Notes under the pieces: generated by a model
The model's database searches: none
Seen by the model: the letters and a program-made list of their open reading frames with translations, nothing else
What the model was told of the DNA's origin: nothing
Source of the DNA: Dryomyza anilis
Lineage: Eukaryota; Arthropoda; Insecta; Diptera; Dryomyzidae
Direction of reading: 5' to 3'
DNA length: 64,000 nt
Assembly (NCBI GenBank): GCA_951804985.1
Contig: OX638135.1
Span: forward strand, 5,402,093-5,466,092
In this document: positions 23,069 to 35,396 of the stretch, piece by piece
Position numbering within the stretch: the stretch's first letter is position 1
Layout: the number at the start of each line of letters is the position of its first letter
Program-made: the position numbers and the translations under genes

Positions 23069-25082
23069 ATGTACAAAAGTAGTTATGCATAAATCGCGCG
23101 CGCTTACCATTATTGAAAATTGGCAATAATGATTAAATTCATAAATTAGTGCATGAATAAATAGATAAGTATTTTTGAAAATAATTAGCATTGATTCATG
23201 TGCTAATGAAATTATAAATAAAAGAAGTTCTGTATATTAAGAAAAAAAATAAAGATTTTAAAGTAAAATAAAATATGTACACAGTGGCATAAGTAAAATG
23301 TTCGATATAAATATACAATTAAAATATAAAATTTTAATACTATGATGTAAGGTAATATAAACAAAGATTATGAATACTGAAAGTAAAAATGATGTTAAAT
23401 ATAAATTATTTATAAAGTTATAGTAAACAATACAAAGTAATAAGTATTTTTAATAATAATCCTGGCTCTGGAAATGCATTTCAACCACGACAAAGAAATA
23501 AAACATGCACGAAGAAGAAGAATAACTAGCAGTCCACCAAACAATAAAATTCGACGCAGAAGACACTAAGTTTAAATTTTAATTGTCAAAGAAGATCGTT
23601 TAATTTTGTTGGGTAAAGGTCTGAAATGGTAATATTATGTAATGAAGTACAAGAGAAGATTGATAAAGAAACATGTGAGAGGCATGGCGCTGACAACAAC
23701 AATTGTACATCAATAACATGTTTAATTAAAAGAAAGGAGCTCACTATAAACATGAATGTGGAAGCTCGACAAATCAGCAAAGTTGTGACTATTCTACCAT
23801 AAAGAAGCAACAACATTTTACATCTTTACGTGCATATAATTAAAATATAACAATTTTATCACTCAAGGAACAAGCTAATATTTTGTAAATAAGTTGAAGG
23901 AGCTATTCCATATACACTTATTCAGCTGTCAATGCTAACCTTATAGAAAAAGAAATTTGACACATCAACAAAGTTATCATAATTGTACTAAATCAACAAC
24001 GTTTCACACATTATGCTGACAATTTCTTCAACAAAAGAACATAATTTCTTAAAAAAGAAGACGAAAATTAAAAACACTAAGCACTTCAAATATTCAAATA
24101 TTTTTACAACAAGTGAAATATAAAAGAACAACATCAGACAACAACATGTACGTATAATTAAAGATGATTTCCGAAGATGACAATTTCGCTACAAGAACTC
24201 TTAAATCATTTAAAGAAGACAAATTCGTATTAATATCCAGAAATATAAAATTACAAAATTACCAATTTTAGTATCTGCTCTCAACAAAATACGATTCAAT
24301 TTGACTGAAAAAACAATGCAACATAGAAGACATCAAATTTAACAAAGCTAAGAAAATCAAGACGAAAGATAAGAATAAATGATGACAACAATGTTTTTTG
24401 AAACAATGACAAAAACAAATAAAATGCAGCCAGCCAACCTATACACGTAAACAAAGAGTAACAGAACTAGCGATCACAGCAGTTTATGTTTTAAATTAAT
24501 AGAAGACACAACTACATTTTTGTTTGTATAATTAATTTAATAGACTAGAAATAAGTAATGAAAAACTTGAAGAAACATTAAAATATGAAAACTATAAATA
24601 TAAACAATAAATAAAGATATACTCAATAAAAATTAAATGAATTATTTTCAATAAATATCGCAAAAAATTTAAAAGAAAACAAATCGTTGCACAAATTAAA
24701 GCATTTAATGACTTAGATGAATAAACAAGAAAAACAACAGAGCAACACGGAACGCAGCGATTGCAAAGCGGTAACTTGATCAACTACTGTTTTGTCAATT
24801 GCAACGTTCAGTGACTTGTAATGTTATACATTTTTATTTTTAACGTTACATAAAGTATATAAATATCACTAAAACTGCGACCATTAATTAAGTAATTGAG
24901 TGACGAAGATAAGCATTAATAAGATTCTTAAAATGAAAATAAGTAAAATAAATTATAATAATATGAAAAATAATTATTGATTTTAAATATTATTGTAAGT
25001 TAAATAAATTAAGAAATATATTGAAATATTAATGATGTAAAAGAAAAAACTATTATTCTTTTTAATAATATTTTTTTCTTAA
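23069..25082. other. Gypsy 3' noncoding region, part 2
   Basis: Two kilobases of A-rich sequence with no family-like ORF between the SINE and the polypurine tract. If an envelope gene was ever present it has decayed beyond recognition by eye. Confidence 0.5.
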
Positions 25083-25098
25083 AATAAGGGGGGAAGAA
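25083..25098 (+). other. Polypurine tract
   Basis: A purine run including aataaggggggaagaa lies directly before the 3' LTR start TGTTGTAAATC. In LTR elements this primes plus-strand DNA synthesis, and its position fixes the LTR boundary. Confidence 0.85.
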
Positions 25099-25862
25099 TG
25101 TTGTAAATCAGAAACGTTTTTTTTTTGTTGTATTTAAAAAAGCCTGCACATAACCAGTATGCACATAAAGTTCAAATCTAAAAGCACAATAACAGATGCA
25201 TGTTAACTTAACATAACGTCTACGACGTAACTGGAACAAGTACATAATGTTTATGAGTGCATACTTTCAGGAGATAAAATTAAGTCTACTTAAAAGCAAC
25301 GAAAAATACATTGGTTGCTATTTGATCCGAGACTCGCGCTAGCAAGTGTGCCGTCTGTTTAAAAGCAACAACAAAAGCATTGGTTGTAATTTAAGTCAAG
25401 ACTAACGCCAGCATGGGAACCAATTTAGAATTTTGCACATTGGAATTTTCTCAGTTAATGATTTCACAATATTGGTAAATATCTGATGTGGGGTTCATGA
25501 GGTTTTTTGTAGTACGTAGATTTAAGAATATGCTTGCTTGCATTTATGAGTTGTGTTTTAAGAAATAAGTATAAGCAAGGGGTTCGTGAGTTGCACGATA
25601 CCGAGGTGATGAGTAGAGGTTAAGTTTAGTTTTTAAGCATTATGATTTTAACTGCCTTAGAGTGCAGACGTGTTTTCAGTTTAAACTCAAGCTTGTAAAA
25701 ATACTTAAAAATAATTAATAAAAGTATAAAGCAAGTCTAAAATATCCTTGCGTTTTTATTTAATAATAATTGTTAGGAAAGAATTGTGGACTTCGAGGGA
25801 ATATTGTCACTGACGGTTTCATTAATAAAGGCAAGTACAAAAGACCCCTGGAGCCTGCAACA
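25099..25862 (+). repeat. 3' LTR, intact
   Basis: A 764-bp LTR running from TGTTGTAAATCAGAAACG to GCCTGCAACA. It lacks the 2.7 kb found in the left LTR and has a 15-base insertion near 25643 relative to it. AATAAAAG near 25718 could serve as a polyadenylation signal. The target duplication GGTT follows. Confidence 0.85.
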
Positions 25863-26629
25863 GGTTAGGCTGATTCTGAAATTGAGATATAGCCCATTTT
25901 TCAGTTTATTTTTGTTTTGCATCTTTTTTATTTTAAAAATTCCAAAAAGAAAATAATGAAATATAATGAAAATAATGCGAAAAGCCATTCACAAAATCAA
26001 ACATTTTTTTACATATGAAAAAAAGTGTTTACGAGATATAATCAAGAGAAATTAAAAATTTTAAAAACAAAATTTTTTTAAATAAAATACGATATAACTT
26101 AGTGAACAAATTACAAAATTTTAAAAATTAGAAAATTAAAAAATGTTGCCTTAATTTAGTTTAATATTTATATCGTTTTAACCAAGAACCGTAATTTTTA
26201 CTGCACCATACTTAAAGTATGGAAGTGTTATTATTGAAGATGCGAATTTGAATTTATAATATTAACTTTTACTAAAGCAATGCATTTTCTTGAAATTTCT
26301 GTCTTTTGACGTTGACAGTTGTTAAATTGGAATTATTTGTTCGCAATCCAGTACTATCTGACGACAATATTATTATTGTTTTTTAGTTTAAATAATTTTA
26401 TAAAAGTGAATTTTAGCTGATTTCTACTTTTTTACATGCAACTTTTCAATTAAATTTGTTTAAATATTTAAATTAACAACAATAAATTAAATATAAAACA
26501 AACAAACATTTAGCCGGTATGAAAAAGTAATTTAGCCGTTTTTGGTCGTTTTATTTCAGTATTTTAGCCGCAATGTTTTAATTTAACACAATATCTTCAC
26601 TAAAATTATAACAAACATTGCTTAAATTA

Positions 26630-26765
26630 CGTTTCCCAGTTTACCCCTGAAACTGCTTCCCACTTTACACCAATACCGCAATTTTATTATAACTATGCAC
26701 AATGTTAAATTATTTGCAAAACCTGTTTGTATTTCAAAAGATATACAACATCCAATCATTTTAAA
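26630..26765. repeat. Fragment of the long dispersed repeat
   Basis: The text acaatgttaaattatttgc and neighbouring tttacaccaata match 5246-5372 of repeat copy 2 (and 860-957 of copy 1) with moderate divergence. It is a third, short copy of the family. Confidence 0.65.
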
Positions 26766-28687
26766 CATACCTTGCTAATTAAAAACGACAAAAATTCACA
26801 TTTATTGGTAGCAAACAACAGCATAGTAAAAAATTTCAAAAACATTTATTTCCACTTGTTCTTGAAATGCAACAAAAATGAAAAAATTTGATAATAACAA
26901 TAGATAAAAAAATTTGATGCCAAATTAAAAAGCACTTGAGAATTGTTTTTTATTTTTCTGTGTTCAAAAATCACAGGTTTATCACAGTTTCCCCTTATAT
27001 TTGAAATAAAATTGCTATAACAATAAATTTTATTATCTTGACAGACTCTTTAATATTGTCACTGTTGAAAAAATCTTTTAGGGTAAAGCAAATTTCTGCA
27101 CGCAACAACAATTTTCGAAAAATTATGAGTTGAGGCAGGTTTTACATTCCTTACTTTTGGTTCTTTCTTCAATGCACATAATTCTTATTGTGTTCATTGG
27201 AAAGGAAAACTTTGGCGACTTAAAATGTAGAATTTGCAGAGAAAGGTCGCTGATGAAGTGGCTTGGCTGCCTCTGTTCGATCTGCCACTCAATGCATTTT
27301 GCCAATTGTTGTTCTTTTATTTGTTGGTACAAAACACCCAAGATATTGAGCATGTTAAGACAATGGGTCATATTAATAAAAATCGACTTTGCTCAAAACT
27401 TGAAGCAAATGCTCCCAATTGTCAAAATGTTCAGCATTATTTTCAATATCTATGCTTAAAACCACTTTCTTTTGGTTGAAAAAATAAAATTTGAAATTGA
27501 TAGAGATTAATACAAACGTTGTACTACATAATAACATTAATAATTTTGAAACAAAATAAAAATATTTGCTCAGAAAATGTAGGCTTGCTTAAAAGTAAAT
27601 ACTTTTTTTTATTAATATTACCCAATATCTTAAAAGTAAATAAAAAATTAAATTAAAATACGTACTGATATATACTATAGTATTTACTTCATTTAAATAA
27701 CTTCAAACTAATTTCATTTGAGTTTAATGACTGAACCCAGTAAGAACACTACCGGTCATATGAGCAGTAATACTACAAGTATCAAAACTGAAAGTTTCAG
27801 TAAAAGTTTCTATAACATTGTTAAGAGCGTCGGGATAAAATTGACCGAAACTTTTGTATACGTGTGAATTTTTATCTCTTTCTCACTCATCTGAAATGAG
27901 ATACAATTGAATATATGTTTATCACTGTTCTTTTGGTAATAAGTGACGATTAAATTACTTGTAAATTTACGAAATATTTTACGTAACATAAACTGTTTTA
28001 ATTTTGCGGTTAGGGACGGTTAAATTAATAGTAATCTAACCAAAATTAGACCAAATAAAACCAAAAAACCCAAAATTCTATAGTTTTCATTTTTATTGCG
28101 TTGAATATAATGCGCATTACATTCAACATGTTTGCATTACAAAATTTTCTATTAAAACGACTTTTGTTTGCCGTTGTTTTGCTTCCTTCCATGCATTTGT
28201 TTAATGCAGATGACCCTTCCACTTTGATGATATCTATAATTTAAATAGATAAATAAGCAATTTATACAAATACTCTTTTCAATATACTTTCTTTTAGTGT
28301 TTATCAATTGTTTATAATTTAAGTAACATCTTTTTTCAACTCCTGCAGTAGCGGCTACTGTTGCAAACGTAATAAATAACCTACAAATAAAAAATGGTGG
28401 CAAACCGACGCGAAAAAAATATTAGTTTTCATTACTAGTATAATTACGGGTCATATATCTATAATTGATCCTGCAGGGATGTATTTCAAATTATTTATGT
28501 ATGAGTGAGAAAATGTAATATTGTCTTTGTGTTGGAGTTTCGGTAAGGCATGTCTTGCTGGGTAAATGCATCACTGTGGAAAGGTGAAACGCAAAACTCT
28601 CTTGTGAGTAGCAAATTCTATACTCACACCCTAGTAGAAATTTTCCCGACGCACCATCGGGAAATGATCGGATTTTCGTCGGGTAAG

Positions 28688-28749
28688 CCCTAGTAGAGCA
28701 AACATGATCATTGCCTTGTCATGCCCTTATCATGCTTACCACTCTAGGG
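28688..28749. repeat. Imperfect inverted repeat CCCTAG...CTAGGG
   Basis: CCCTAGtagagcaaaCATGAT at 28688 is mirrored imperfectly at 28729-28749. A further ccctagtagaaat lies at 28629. This could be the end of a small palindromic element or a hairpin; no target duplication was seen. Confidence 0.4.
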
Positions 28750-29727
28750 TTTACATTACCTAAACAGTCAATATTCCTGATCAGAACTAGATTAGTTGTT
28801 CCTCATATGGAAATTTTCATCGGGCAATGATCGGGATTTAATGAAGAAAACCCCAAATATTTTTTTATTAAACAGAAAACTATCGGAAATATTTTATCAT
28901 TATTATGGACATACATTTTTCACAGTTAATGATAATTGTACACCATATGTACATATAATGATCACCCATATCTTCTTATTCTTATCTTCAATTTAATATA
29001 TAATTTAAAATTTTCCAAATATTGTTTTAAAATGATAGTAAATATCACCATTGAAATAATTATGTTAAGAATGGCGAGATCTATATTTTAAAGCGCATTT
29101 AAATATGTGAAGTATAACAATTTTAAAATAAATAATGTCAAATATGGTGGATTTGGTAATTTGTTTCAAATCAAACAGTTTTGATGTCGCCTAATGTAAA
29201 TTCGTATAAAAATTAACACAAAGAAATAAAATAGTAAATTTTAAGTTTATTTCCCAATATTAGAATATTTTATTACTAGGTACAACAAAAAAAAAACTCA
29301 TATACGTTTAACCAGCGCGTGTCATGGTGAAATGATGCCATTTCACATTGAGACAAATTTGTATTTCAAAACTTTTAATCTGTCGCTTTACATAAATCTA
29401 ATTTCCATAATCTAATCCATATTCAAAACAAAAATAGATCTGCAACCCAGACGTAGGCCTCCCGACACTCATAATTTTATAAATTTGTACACACATTTTT
29501 TAAATTATTTAGTTTGTTAATCCATAATCTAAATAAACGCATTAAATTAAACCTTAACCACAATTAAAAATTTAAATTAAATCATATGCGCTTAAAAATG
29601 TATTTCGTTTTTAAATTTTAAAATGAAAATTATGCCTGGTTTTCACAATGTCCATCACAATCACTATGTTTCACCATCCGAATTTCGTGGTTCGTTAAAT
29701 CCATTTTGCAATCAATTGAAATGTAAT

Positions 29728-30012
29728 TTAATCGATCTCCGCCATGTGCGAAGCGGTGTCATCAACAACGGTCACCGATCATTGTTGCCCATGAGCTCCT
29801 CCTTATCAATGCCGAGACTGCCAGAAGCATGCATCTGTCCAGAGAAAAACCAGACGACAGCAGAGAGGTCTTAAATAACAGATTAACCAAATTCTGGACA
29901 TACTTGTCAGCATCGGTCTACTGACGCATGGTCTCGATGACGGCGTATTCTGGATTAATTTCCAAATGCTACTTGATGCACATGTACCCCAATGTAGAGG
30001 AAGCGTTCCATT
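29728..30012 (-). pseudogene. Hsp83: Hsp83 (HSP90) C-terminal pseudogene fragment
   Basis: Translating the minus strand from about 30012 gives NASSTLGYM, stop, HLEINPEYAVIETMRQ, stop, TDADKYVQNLVNLLF and KTSLLSSGFSLD. After a frameshift comes MHASGSLGIDKEE and finally DDTASHMAEID before a stop at 29728-29730. This follows the C-terminal ~90 residues of insect HSP90: the dimerisation region with the NLVNLLF/SSGF block, and the cytosolic tail normally ending MEEVD (here MAEID), the TPR co-chaperone dock. Two stops, a frameshift and a loss of about 8 residues before GSLGID show it is dead. Family identity is by recognition, not a search. Confidence 0.85.
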
Positions 30013-30960
30013 TTGGCAGAACAAAAAAATTGCGAGATAATAATATAAAAGGGTGAGTCGACAAAATTGTTGCGGACAAGGACCTTGACGCCATTAAGCT
30101 AAAAAGTATGCATTTAAAGTGATTATCAATGAAATGAAAAAAAATACTTACTATTTTAAACAATTTTGTAGGCATCAAAATCATATGTTCATACACTAAG
30201 AAAACAAGGTGTTTATCAAAGTCTTGCTGTAACTATCTGTTTAAATTTACGCATTGTAGCAAATATTCAAACATCCCATAAGTTTCAATAAAGTTGCAGC
30301 AAAACTATTAATATTTTTTAAATATGTCATATATGCAGATTGTTACGAGATGTTTGCCACAACAGGGATGAAAATTCAGATATTTACAGTTGACTGATAG
30401 CAAACATCTTAAGTTTTTGGACATTTGCAGCAAAACTGTTGTTATTTTGACATTTGACTACTATAAAAAAAAGAAAATAGCGTACTTTTCCTACGCTCGA
30501 TTTATCCACAACAATTAGGTAAATCCAATGGTGCAAAAAAGTGTCAACTCAAATATTACATTTTAATGGTAAACGTGAAAATTTTGAATTGAAATTGAAT
30601 TGAAATTATCATCACGGGATGGAAAATAATTCTTTTCAGAGTTTACTTTGATGACAGCATCGCCAGTCGGACTAGGTTCTTCAGCGAAGAAGTCTCAAGT
30701 CTTGTAGAATTTTAGCTTCGAAAGATTTATAAAGACGATGGCGATGTATAACCAGGATACTGTTTTAATTCTAGAATAAATAAAAATAAAAATTACTCCG
30801 CGAATTTTAAAGGAGTACCTTTTCCAAATATTCCTCAACTATCTTCCTATTTGTAAGATGTGTAATTGATGGTTGCTATACATAATCGTAAATTTGAAAG
30901 ATGGTTGCTAGCAATATATATAGTATATTTATAGTCGCTAGCAGTATTTATAGTATTTGA
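30013..30960. other. AT-rich stretch without recognised gene
   Basis: Nothing coding is supported. Near the right end a gctagca motif recurs (30906-30912, 30938-30944) just before the LINE start. Confidence 0.4.
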
Positions 30961-31199
30961 CTAACCCCCACGTGGTGGTTACCTTGACGTGGTGTGGGGG
31001 CTTAAGTTACAATGACTCAATAAGGCTAATCTGACGGAAACTTTTTTTTTTTTTTTTTTTTGTAAGTTTCTTGTCAGACAGGCTTGTGATGAGTAATGAA
31101 CTAAATACTACCATAGTCTTTTTTATTGGTGGGGTGGCAGACTCTAAAGAAACCCCTATACCACCGCGATGGGTCAACATAAAGATTTAACTACTCCAG

Positions 31200-32936
31200 G
31201 TGGTACCCACAAAAGTGGCAATCCACACGCTTCGGCGGCTGATGCAAGGATTCTGGAGGCCTCGTTCATCGTGCCCCTCCATCTCCGAAATTTATGAGAC
31301 AGCTAGGAATCTAGAGGAGGATAACGACAACGCAGCGGTTCCCATACAAGTAGAGGAAAGTGTCGGTTCGGCTATGCCTACGACTAATCCTCCACTGTAT
31401 GGCTGCTCGACAGTGTTGTTTCCTCTCAGGGCTCCTTTCTGTCACGTATTTGGAAGCATGGGTCGATCGAAGGAAAGTGGTGTCTTACCAGCATCTAATC
31501 CTAGAGAGACCGACGCCCAACTGGAAGCTAAACTTCCATTGGAGACCGGACCCGGATCTCTGAATACAGAGGTCAGGTTGTCCGATGCCCAGGTGAGTAG
31601 GAGAAGGAAGAATAAAGCGAAAGATCGCAAAGAGGCTGAAAAGGCTAAAGGCGACGCCGGAGCTTTCTCTTCCCCAGCAAAACGCGATAGATCGGTGGAG
31701 GTTACTCCGACTGAAGCCGGACCATCCGCTGCTGCTGTTGTCGTTGCCAATGCACCTGAGAAGCGCAATGGCAGATTGGTCAAGTTTCTTAAAAGAGACC
31801 GAACTGCTCGACTGGACTCACTGCGGAGACCTGATGGCTCGTATACTGAGTCTAAGACAGAGGCACTCAGTGTCCTAGTTGAGACTCACTTTCCGGGAAA
31901 TCAAATCCACATAGGGCCACTTTGTAATCCCAGCACTGGGGACTGCAATAACAACTCTAATGTGACAAAACATGACTGGCAGGTTGCCAAATTGGTTGTG
32001 TACGATGAAGTGGCCTCTTTTGATGGCTTCAAGTCACCTGGACCGGATAGCATCTACCCAGTCATGCTACAGGAAGGTATAACCCAATTTCTACCATGCC
32101 TAAAGAAGATCTTTAGAGCAAGTCTCGCATGGGCATACATTCCGACATCCTGGCGTTTAGTGAAAGTAGCCTTCATTCCTAAAGTTGGAAGAGAAGACAA
32201 TTCCATAGCCAAGAGCTTCAGACCCATTAGTATGATGTCCTTCATACTAAAGTGTCTAGAAAGACTAGTTGAGCTGCACATCAGAAAAACGTCGCTGTCA
32301 AGGTACCCACTATCATCAAGACAACATGCCTACCAACGTGGACAATCCTGTGAAACAGCATTGCAACATCTGGTTGGCCGGATCGAGCATGCTTTTCAGA
32401 GGAAGATGTATGCGACTTTTGATGGAATGTGTGACGCAACTAGAAGGCATGGAATAGATGAAACATTGGTCAAATGGCTAAGGTCAATGCTAATGTTTAG
32501 GACCATCACTTCTGAGGCGGAGTGCGGTCAGTATATTATGGCAGGGGTGAATAGAGGTTGTCCTCAAGGAGGCGTTCTCTCCACCCTGCTCTGGTGTATG
32601 CTGGTTGACTCTCTAGTCAACGATCTCGATGGACCAGGTGTCTATTCCCAGGCCTATGCAGATGATGTTGCCATTCTTGCCACAGGCTTTTCCCTCAATG
32701 AGGTCTGTGTTAAAACACAAAACTCATTGAACCGAATTGACAGCTGGTGTACTGCAAACGGACTTTCCGTCAACCCTCACAAAACAGGGATTGTTCTCTT
32801 CACTAGGAAAAGAATAATGACAGGATTATCTCTACCAGTGCTTAAGGGTGTCACTATTCCTCTGTCTAACGAAGTAAAATATCTGGGCTTAACTCTAGAT
32901 AGTAAACTACTTTGGACAAAACATGTTGAAAATTAA
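31200..32936 (+). pseudogene. LINE ORF1-like segment fused to reverse transcriptase
   Basis: A 578-codon frame. Residues 1 to about 195 are Lys/Glu/Ala-rich and ORF1-like. The frame passes at LDSLRRPDGSYTESKTEAL straight into the pre-RT region, with no apurinic-type endonuclease between them. RT marks follow: FKSPGPDSIYPVMLQ (~279), SFRPISMMSFILKCLERL, then a jump at about residue 406 (RKMYA to TFDGMC) that removes the catalytic motif A, then RGCPQGGVLS and AYADDVAIL (Tyr486 to Asp489). An ATG at 31169 in another frame may be the original ORF1 start. Not enzymatically competent. Confidence 0.8.
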
Positions 32937-32948
32937 ATTTCGCGAGCA

Positions 32949-34269
32949 TTGAATGCCTTCTGGCAATGCAGAGGAATTTTTGGGAAGACATGGGGACTAT
33001 CGCCGAGCAAAACCTTATGGATTTACACGGCAATGATAAGACCGATGATATCATATGCATCGGTAGTCTGGTGGAACAAGCTGTCGCGAAAATGCGTGAC
33101 AACTAGTCTTGCCAAGATTCAGAGAACCGTGTGTCTGGGTGTTACGGGTGCCTTTCCAACTACACCTGGTCCAGCACTGAATGCAATCTTAAACCTACCA
33201 CCACTTGACATCTTCATCAGAGGCGAAGCCATGAAAGGCTGCTGGAGACTAAAATGATGTGGTTTCTGGTTTAATGTTCCCTGGAATATCTCTGACATTG
33301 CACTTGACACTCCATTAGACACCTGTCTACTGGAGATGCCCTCTGATGCAATGATAACAAAAATATTACCAAGACGAAATTTTGAGGTCTGCCAACCTGA
33401 CATTCAAGACTGGCTAACGCCTGACTGTGAGCCAGGTAGAGGGTCACACCGCATTTTCACAGACAGCTCCAGAACCGATCAGGGATCTGGTGCTGGAGTG
33501 TTTGTGAAACCGGATGACCGCAGACTTCACTTCGCCTTAGGCGACAATGCCTCGGTATTTCAAGCCGAAGTCTATGCTATACTTATGGCTATGTACTACA
33601 TTGCGGACAATAGATGGCAGAACAGGGCTATATCAGTTTGCAGCGATAGTCAGGCTGCTCTTATGGCTTTGAACAACCAGGTCATCACATCCAAAATTGT
33701 ACGTCAATGCAGATCACGTCTCAATTGTGTTGGTAAATACAATACACTGAAACTGATTTGGGTGCCGGGCCATAAAGGAGTTTCGGGCAATGAAACATCT
33801 GACGAACTAGCACGTGCTGGATCTGAGGATAATCCATTTGGACCAGAACCTGTGCTTGGACTACCTTCATCTACGGGAAAATTCATCATCAGCTCTTGGG
33901 TCGCCTCCGCACACAAGAGCAGAAGGCTGAATGAGACGAAATGCAGATTCTCCAAGCTCATGACACCGACGATAACCAAAAAATCGGCCTCGTTTCTACT
34001 TTCCTTAAGTAGAAAGGACTGCAGAAAACTGACGGGACTTCTAACGGGACACAACGCATGTGAAAAACACATGCGCTGGCAGAAAGCGCCTTATGTTCTG
34101 CCTGCTACGAAGAAACTGGCACCACAGAGCACTATCTCTGTGACTGTCCAGCATTTTCTAGAATTAGAAGGCAGATATTTGGCACAGACGTGATGAGAGA
34201 GGATCAGCTTCACTCTCTATCACACAATAGCCTTCTTAGATTCAATAATGAATCTAAGAAGTATCATTA
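32949..34269 (+). pseudogene. LINE RT thumb, RNase H and C-terminal Cys/His region
   Basis: This continues the previous frame past a TAA at 32934. It shows IRPMISYASVVWWNK, then a TGA at 33255, then RNase H with TDSS (Asp43 of the 33336 frame), QAEVYA (Glu78), SDSQAAL (Asp104) and NETSDELA (Asp156), all four catalytic acids kept. After a frameshift near 34085 another frame reads LCSACYEETGTTEHYLCDC, the usual LINE Cys/His motif, ending at 34269. RNase H removes the RNA template strand during insertion. Confidence 0.8.
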
Positions 34270-34357
34270 AAAACCAGGGAACTGGGTCACAGCACAATGG
34301 ATATAACCCTGTCTGAGTGCTGTGGCTCTATTTTTTTATCCCACATTAAAAAAAAAA

Positions 34358-35396
34358 GATGTTTGACAGATGGTTGTCTCAAATACGATCTAAATAATTT
34401 GTAAATAACTTGATATTTAGGGCTGTGATATTTCTGAAAATCATCTTTGTTTTCTTATTGTACAGTGTTGCATAAGAATTTTTTCCGAAGTACTATTTAC
34501 AGTACGTTTTTATTTTGAAACTAAGAAATACTTACTAAAACATTTCTTTTAGACAAATATGAAAAAATTGTCGAAATACGCAAAAATTACGTTTTGAGCA
34601 AACTAATTCTCAGGTCGCAAAGAATTTTTCGTATTTGTCTAAATCGTTTGTCTATCGTTTTCTATAAATTTTCCGCAAAGTACATTTTTTTTGTAGTATT
34701 GAAAGTACTTTGTTACACTGCAGTAAAGCCTGTCGAAAAAATAACAGCTGTTTTTTGACATTTGCAACAAAAATAAATTTATTATTTTAATAAAAATTAT
34801 TTTTTTATTTATTATTTTAGTAGTTCACCAAGTTAGTGAAAATTCATCAACGCGTTCCATACACAACCGCCAATCAGATGGACTGTCATCTGTTGGCAAT
34901 AATAAAAATGGAATAATTTCATTTATTATGTGGAGGTTCTGGTTATCCATCACGACAAATCATCCTGTCGCGTCTTTGTCTGAACATACTTCGAGGACAC
35001 TCTGCGTATGTACTTCAATTGAAACGAACATCGCAAAATACATGATCATGAGCTGGGGCTGTGGCCACCGTCTTTGTGCTGGTGAACTTAATCAGACAAC
35101 TCGACGGATTTAAGATTTTTTAAGTCTGCAGGACTGTGGTTATTTGTGGTATTTCGGTTGTTCAGAGAATATAATGGGCAAATTTATCTAGTTTGCGTAT
35201 ATTTTTCACACAAATGTTGACAGATCATATCGTCGTTATAGAACTAAAGTCACCAACTACATTTTCAAAATTACAATTATTCATTTACAAAATTCTTTAT
35301 ATATCTTTCAATTTCTGGTCGGTGAGCTCAATATTTGTACCAAATGATAAAAAAATGTGAATCTATCAATTGGTATTTAAACTTTAATAATGTATC
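34358..35396. other. AT-rich stretch without recognised gene
   Basis: A less AT-rich patch at 34860-35110 has a 61-codon ORF with no recognisable motif. Nothing else is supported. Confidence 0.4.

Larger units (their letters stand above)
13209..25862 (+). mobile_element. Gypsy-type LTR retrotransposon with nested insertions
   Basis: The element starts TGTTGTGAATC at 13209 and ends GCCTGCAACA at 25862. GGTT lies on both sides (13205-13208 and 25863-25866), a 4-bp target duplication as expected for gypsy elements. Inside are a primer binding site, gag with zinc knuckles, aspartic protease, RT/RNase H and integrase in gypsy order, a polypurine tract and a 3' LTR. Nested later: a DINE-1-like element and more DNA in the left LTR, and a SINE in the 3' region. 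Gag and pol carry stops, frameshifts and an RT deletion, so this copy is dead. No envelope ORF is recognisable between integrase and the 3' LTR. Confidence 0.85.
25863..29727. other. AT-rich stretch without recognised gene
   Basis: About 3.9 kb without supported coding sequence. It contains a fragment of the long dispersed repeat (26630-26765) and a 62-base inverted repeat (28688-28749). Overlapping ORFs on both strands at 27123-27479 contain no motif I recognise. Runs of ttagccg near 26515-26580 resemble a stretch near 12945-12985. Confidence 0.5.
30961..34357 (+). mobile_element. LINE with RNase H domain, internally deleted
   Basis: A non-LTR retrotransposon on the plus strand. The 5' end has a ccccac...gtgggg hairpin-like start (30966-30999), a T18-like run and a short leader. 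One frame then runs from 31200 to 34193 with two stops (32934, 33255). It holds an ORF1-like part, RT (YADD) and RNase H. The endonuclease is missing. The 3' end is a short untranslated region with an A10 tail at 34348-34357. RT and RNase H layout suggests the I/LOA-type LINEs, but the clade was not tested. A tttgac at both flanks is too short to call a target duplication. Confidence 0.8.

Noticed and set aside
22015..25082. Envelope gene of an errantivirus-like gypsy element
   Set aside because: The region is long enough, but I could read no signal peptide, furin-like site or membrane anchor in any frame.
27123..27479. Overlapping ORFs on both strands as a possible Cys-rich protein gene
   Set aside because: Neither strand shows a known motif. 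Overlapping open frames of 80-110 codons are expected by chance in several kilobases.
30950..34367. Target duplication of the LINE (tttgac on both sides)
   Set aside because: Only six bases match and neighbouring bases differ, too little to call.
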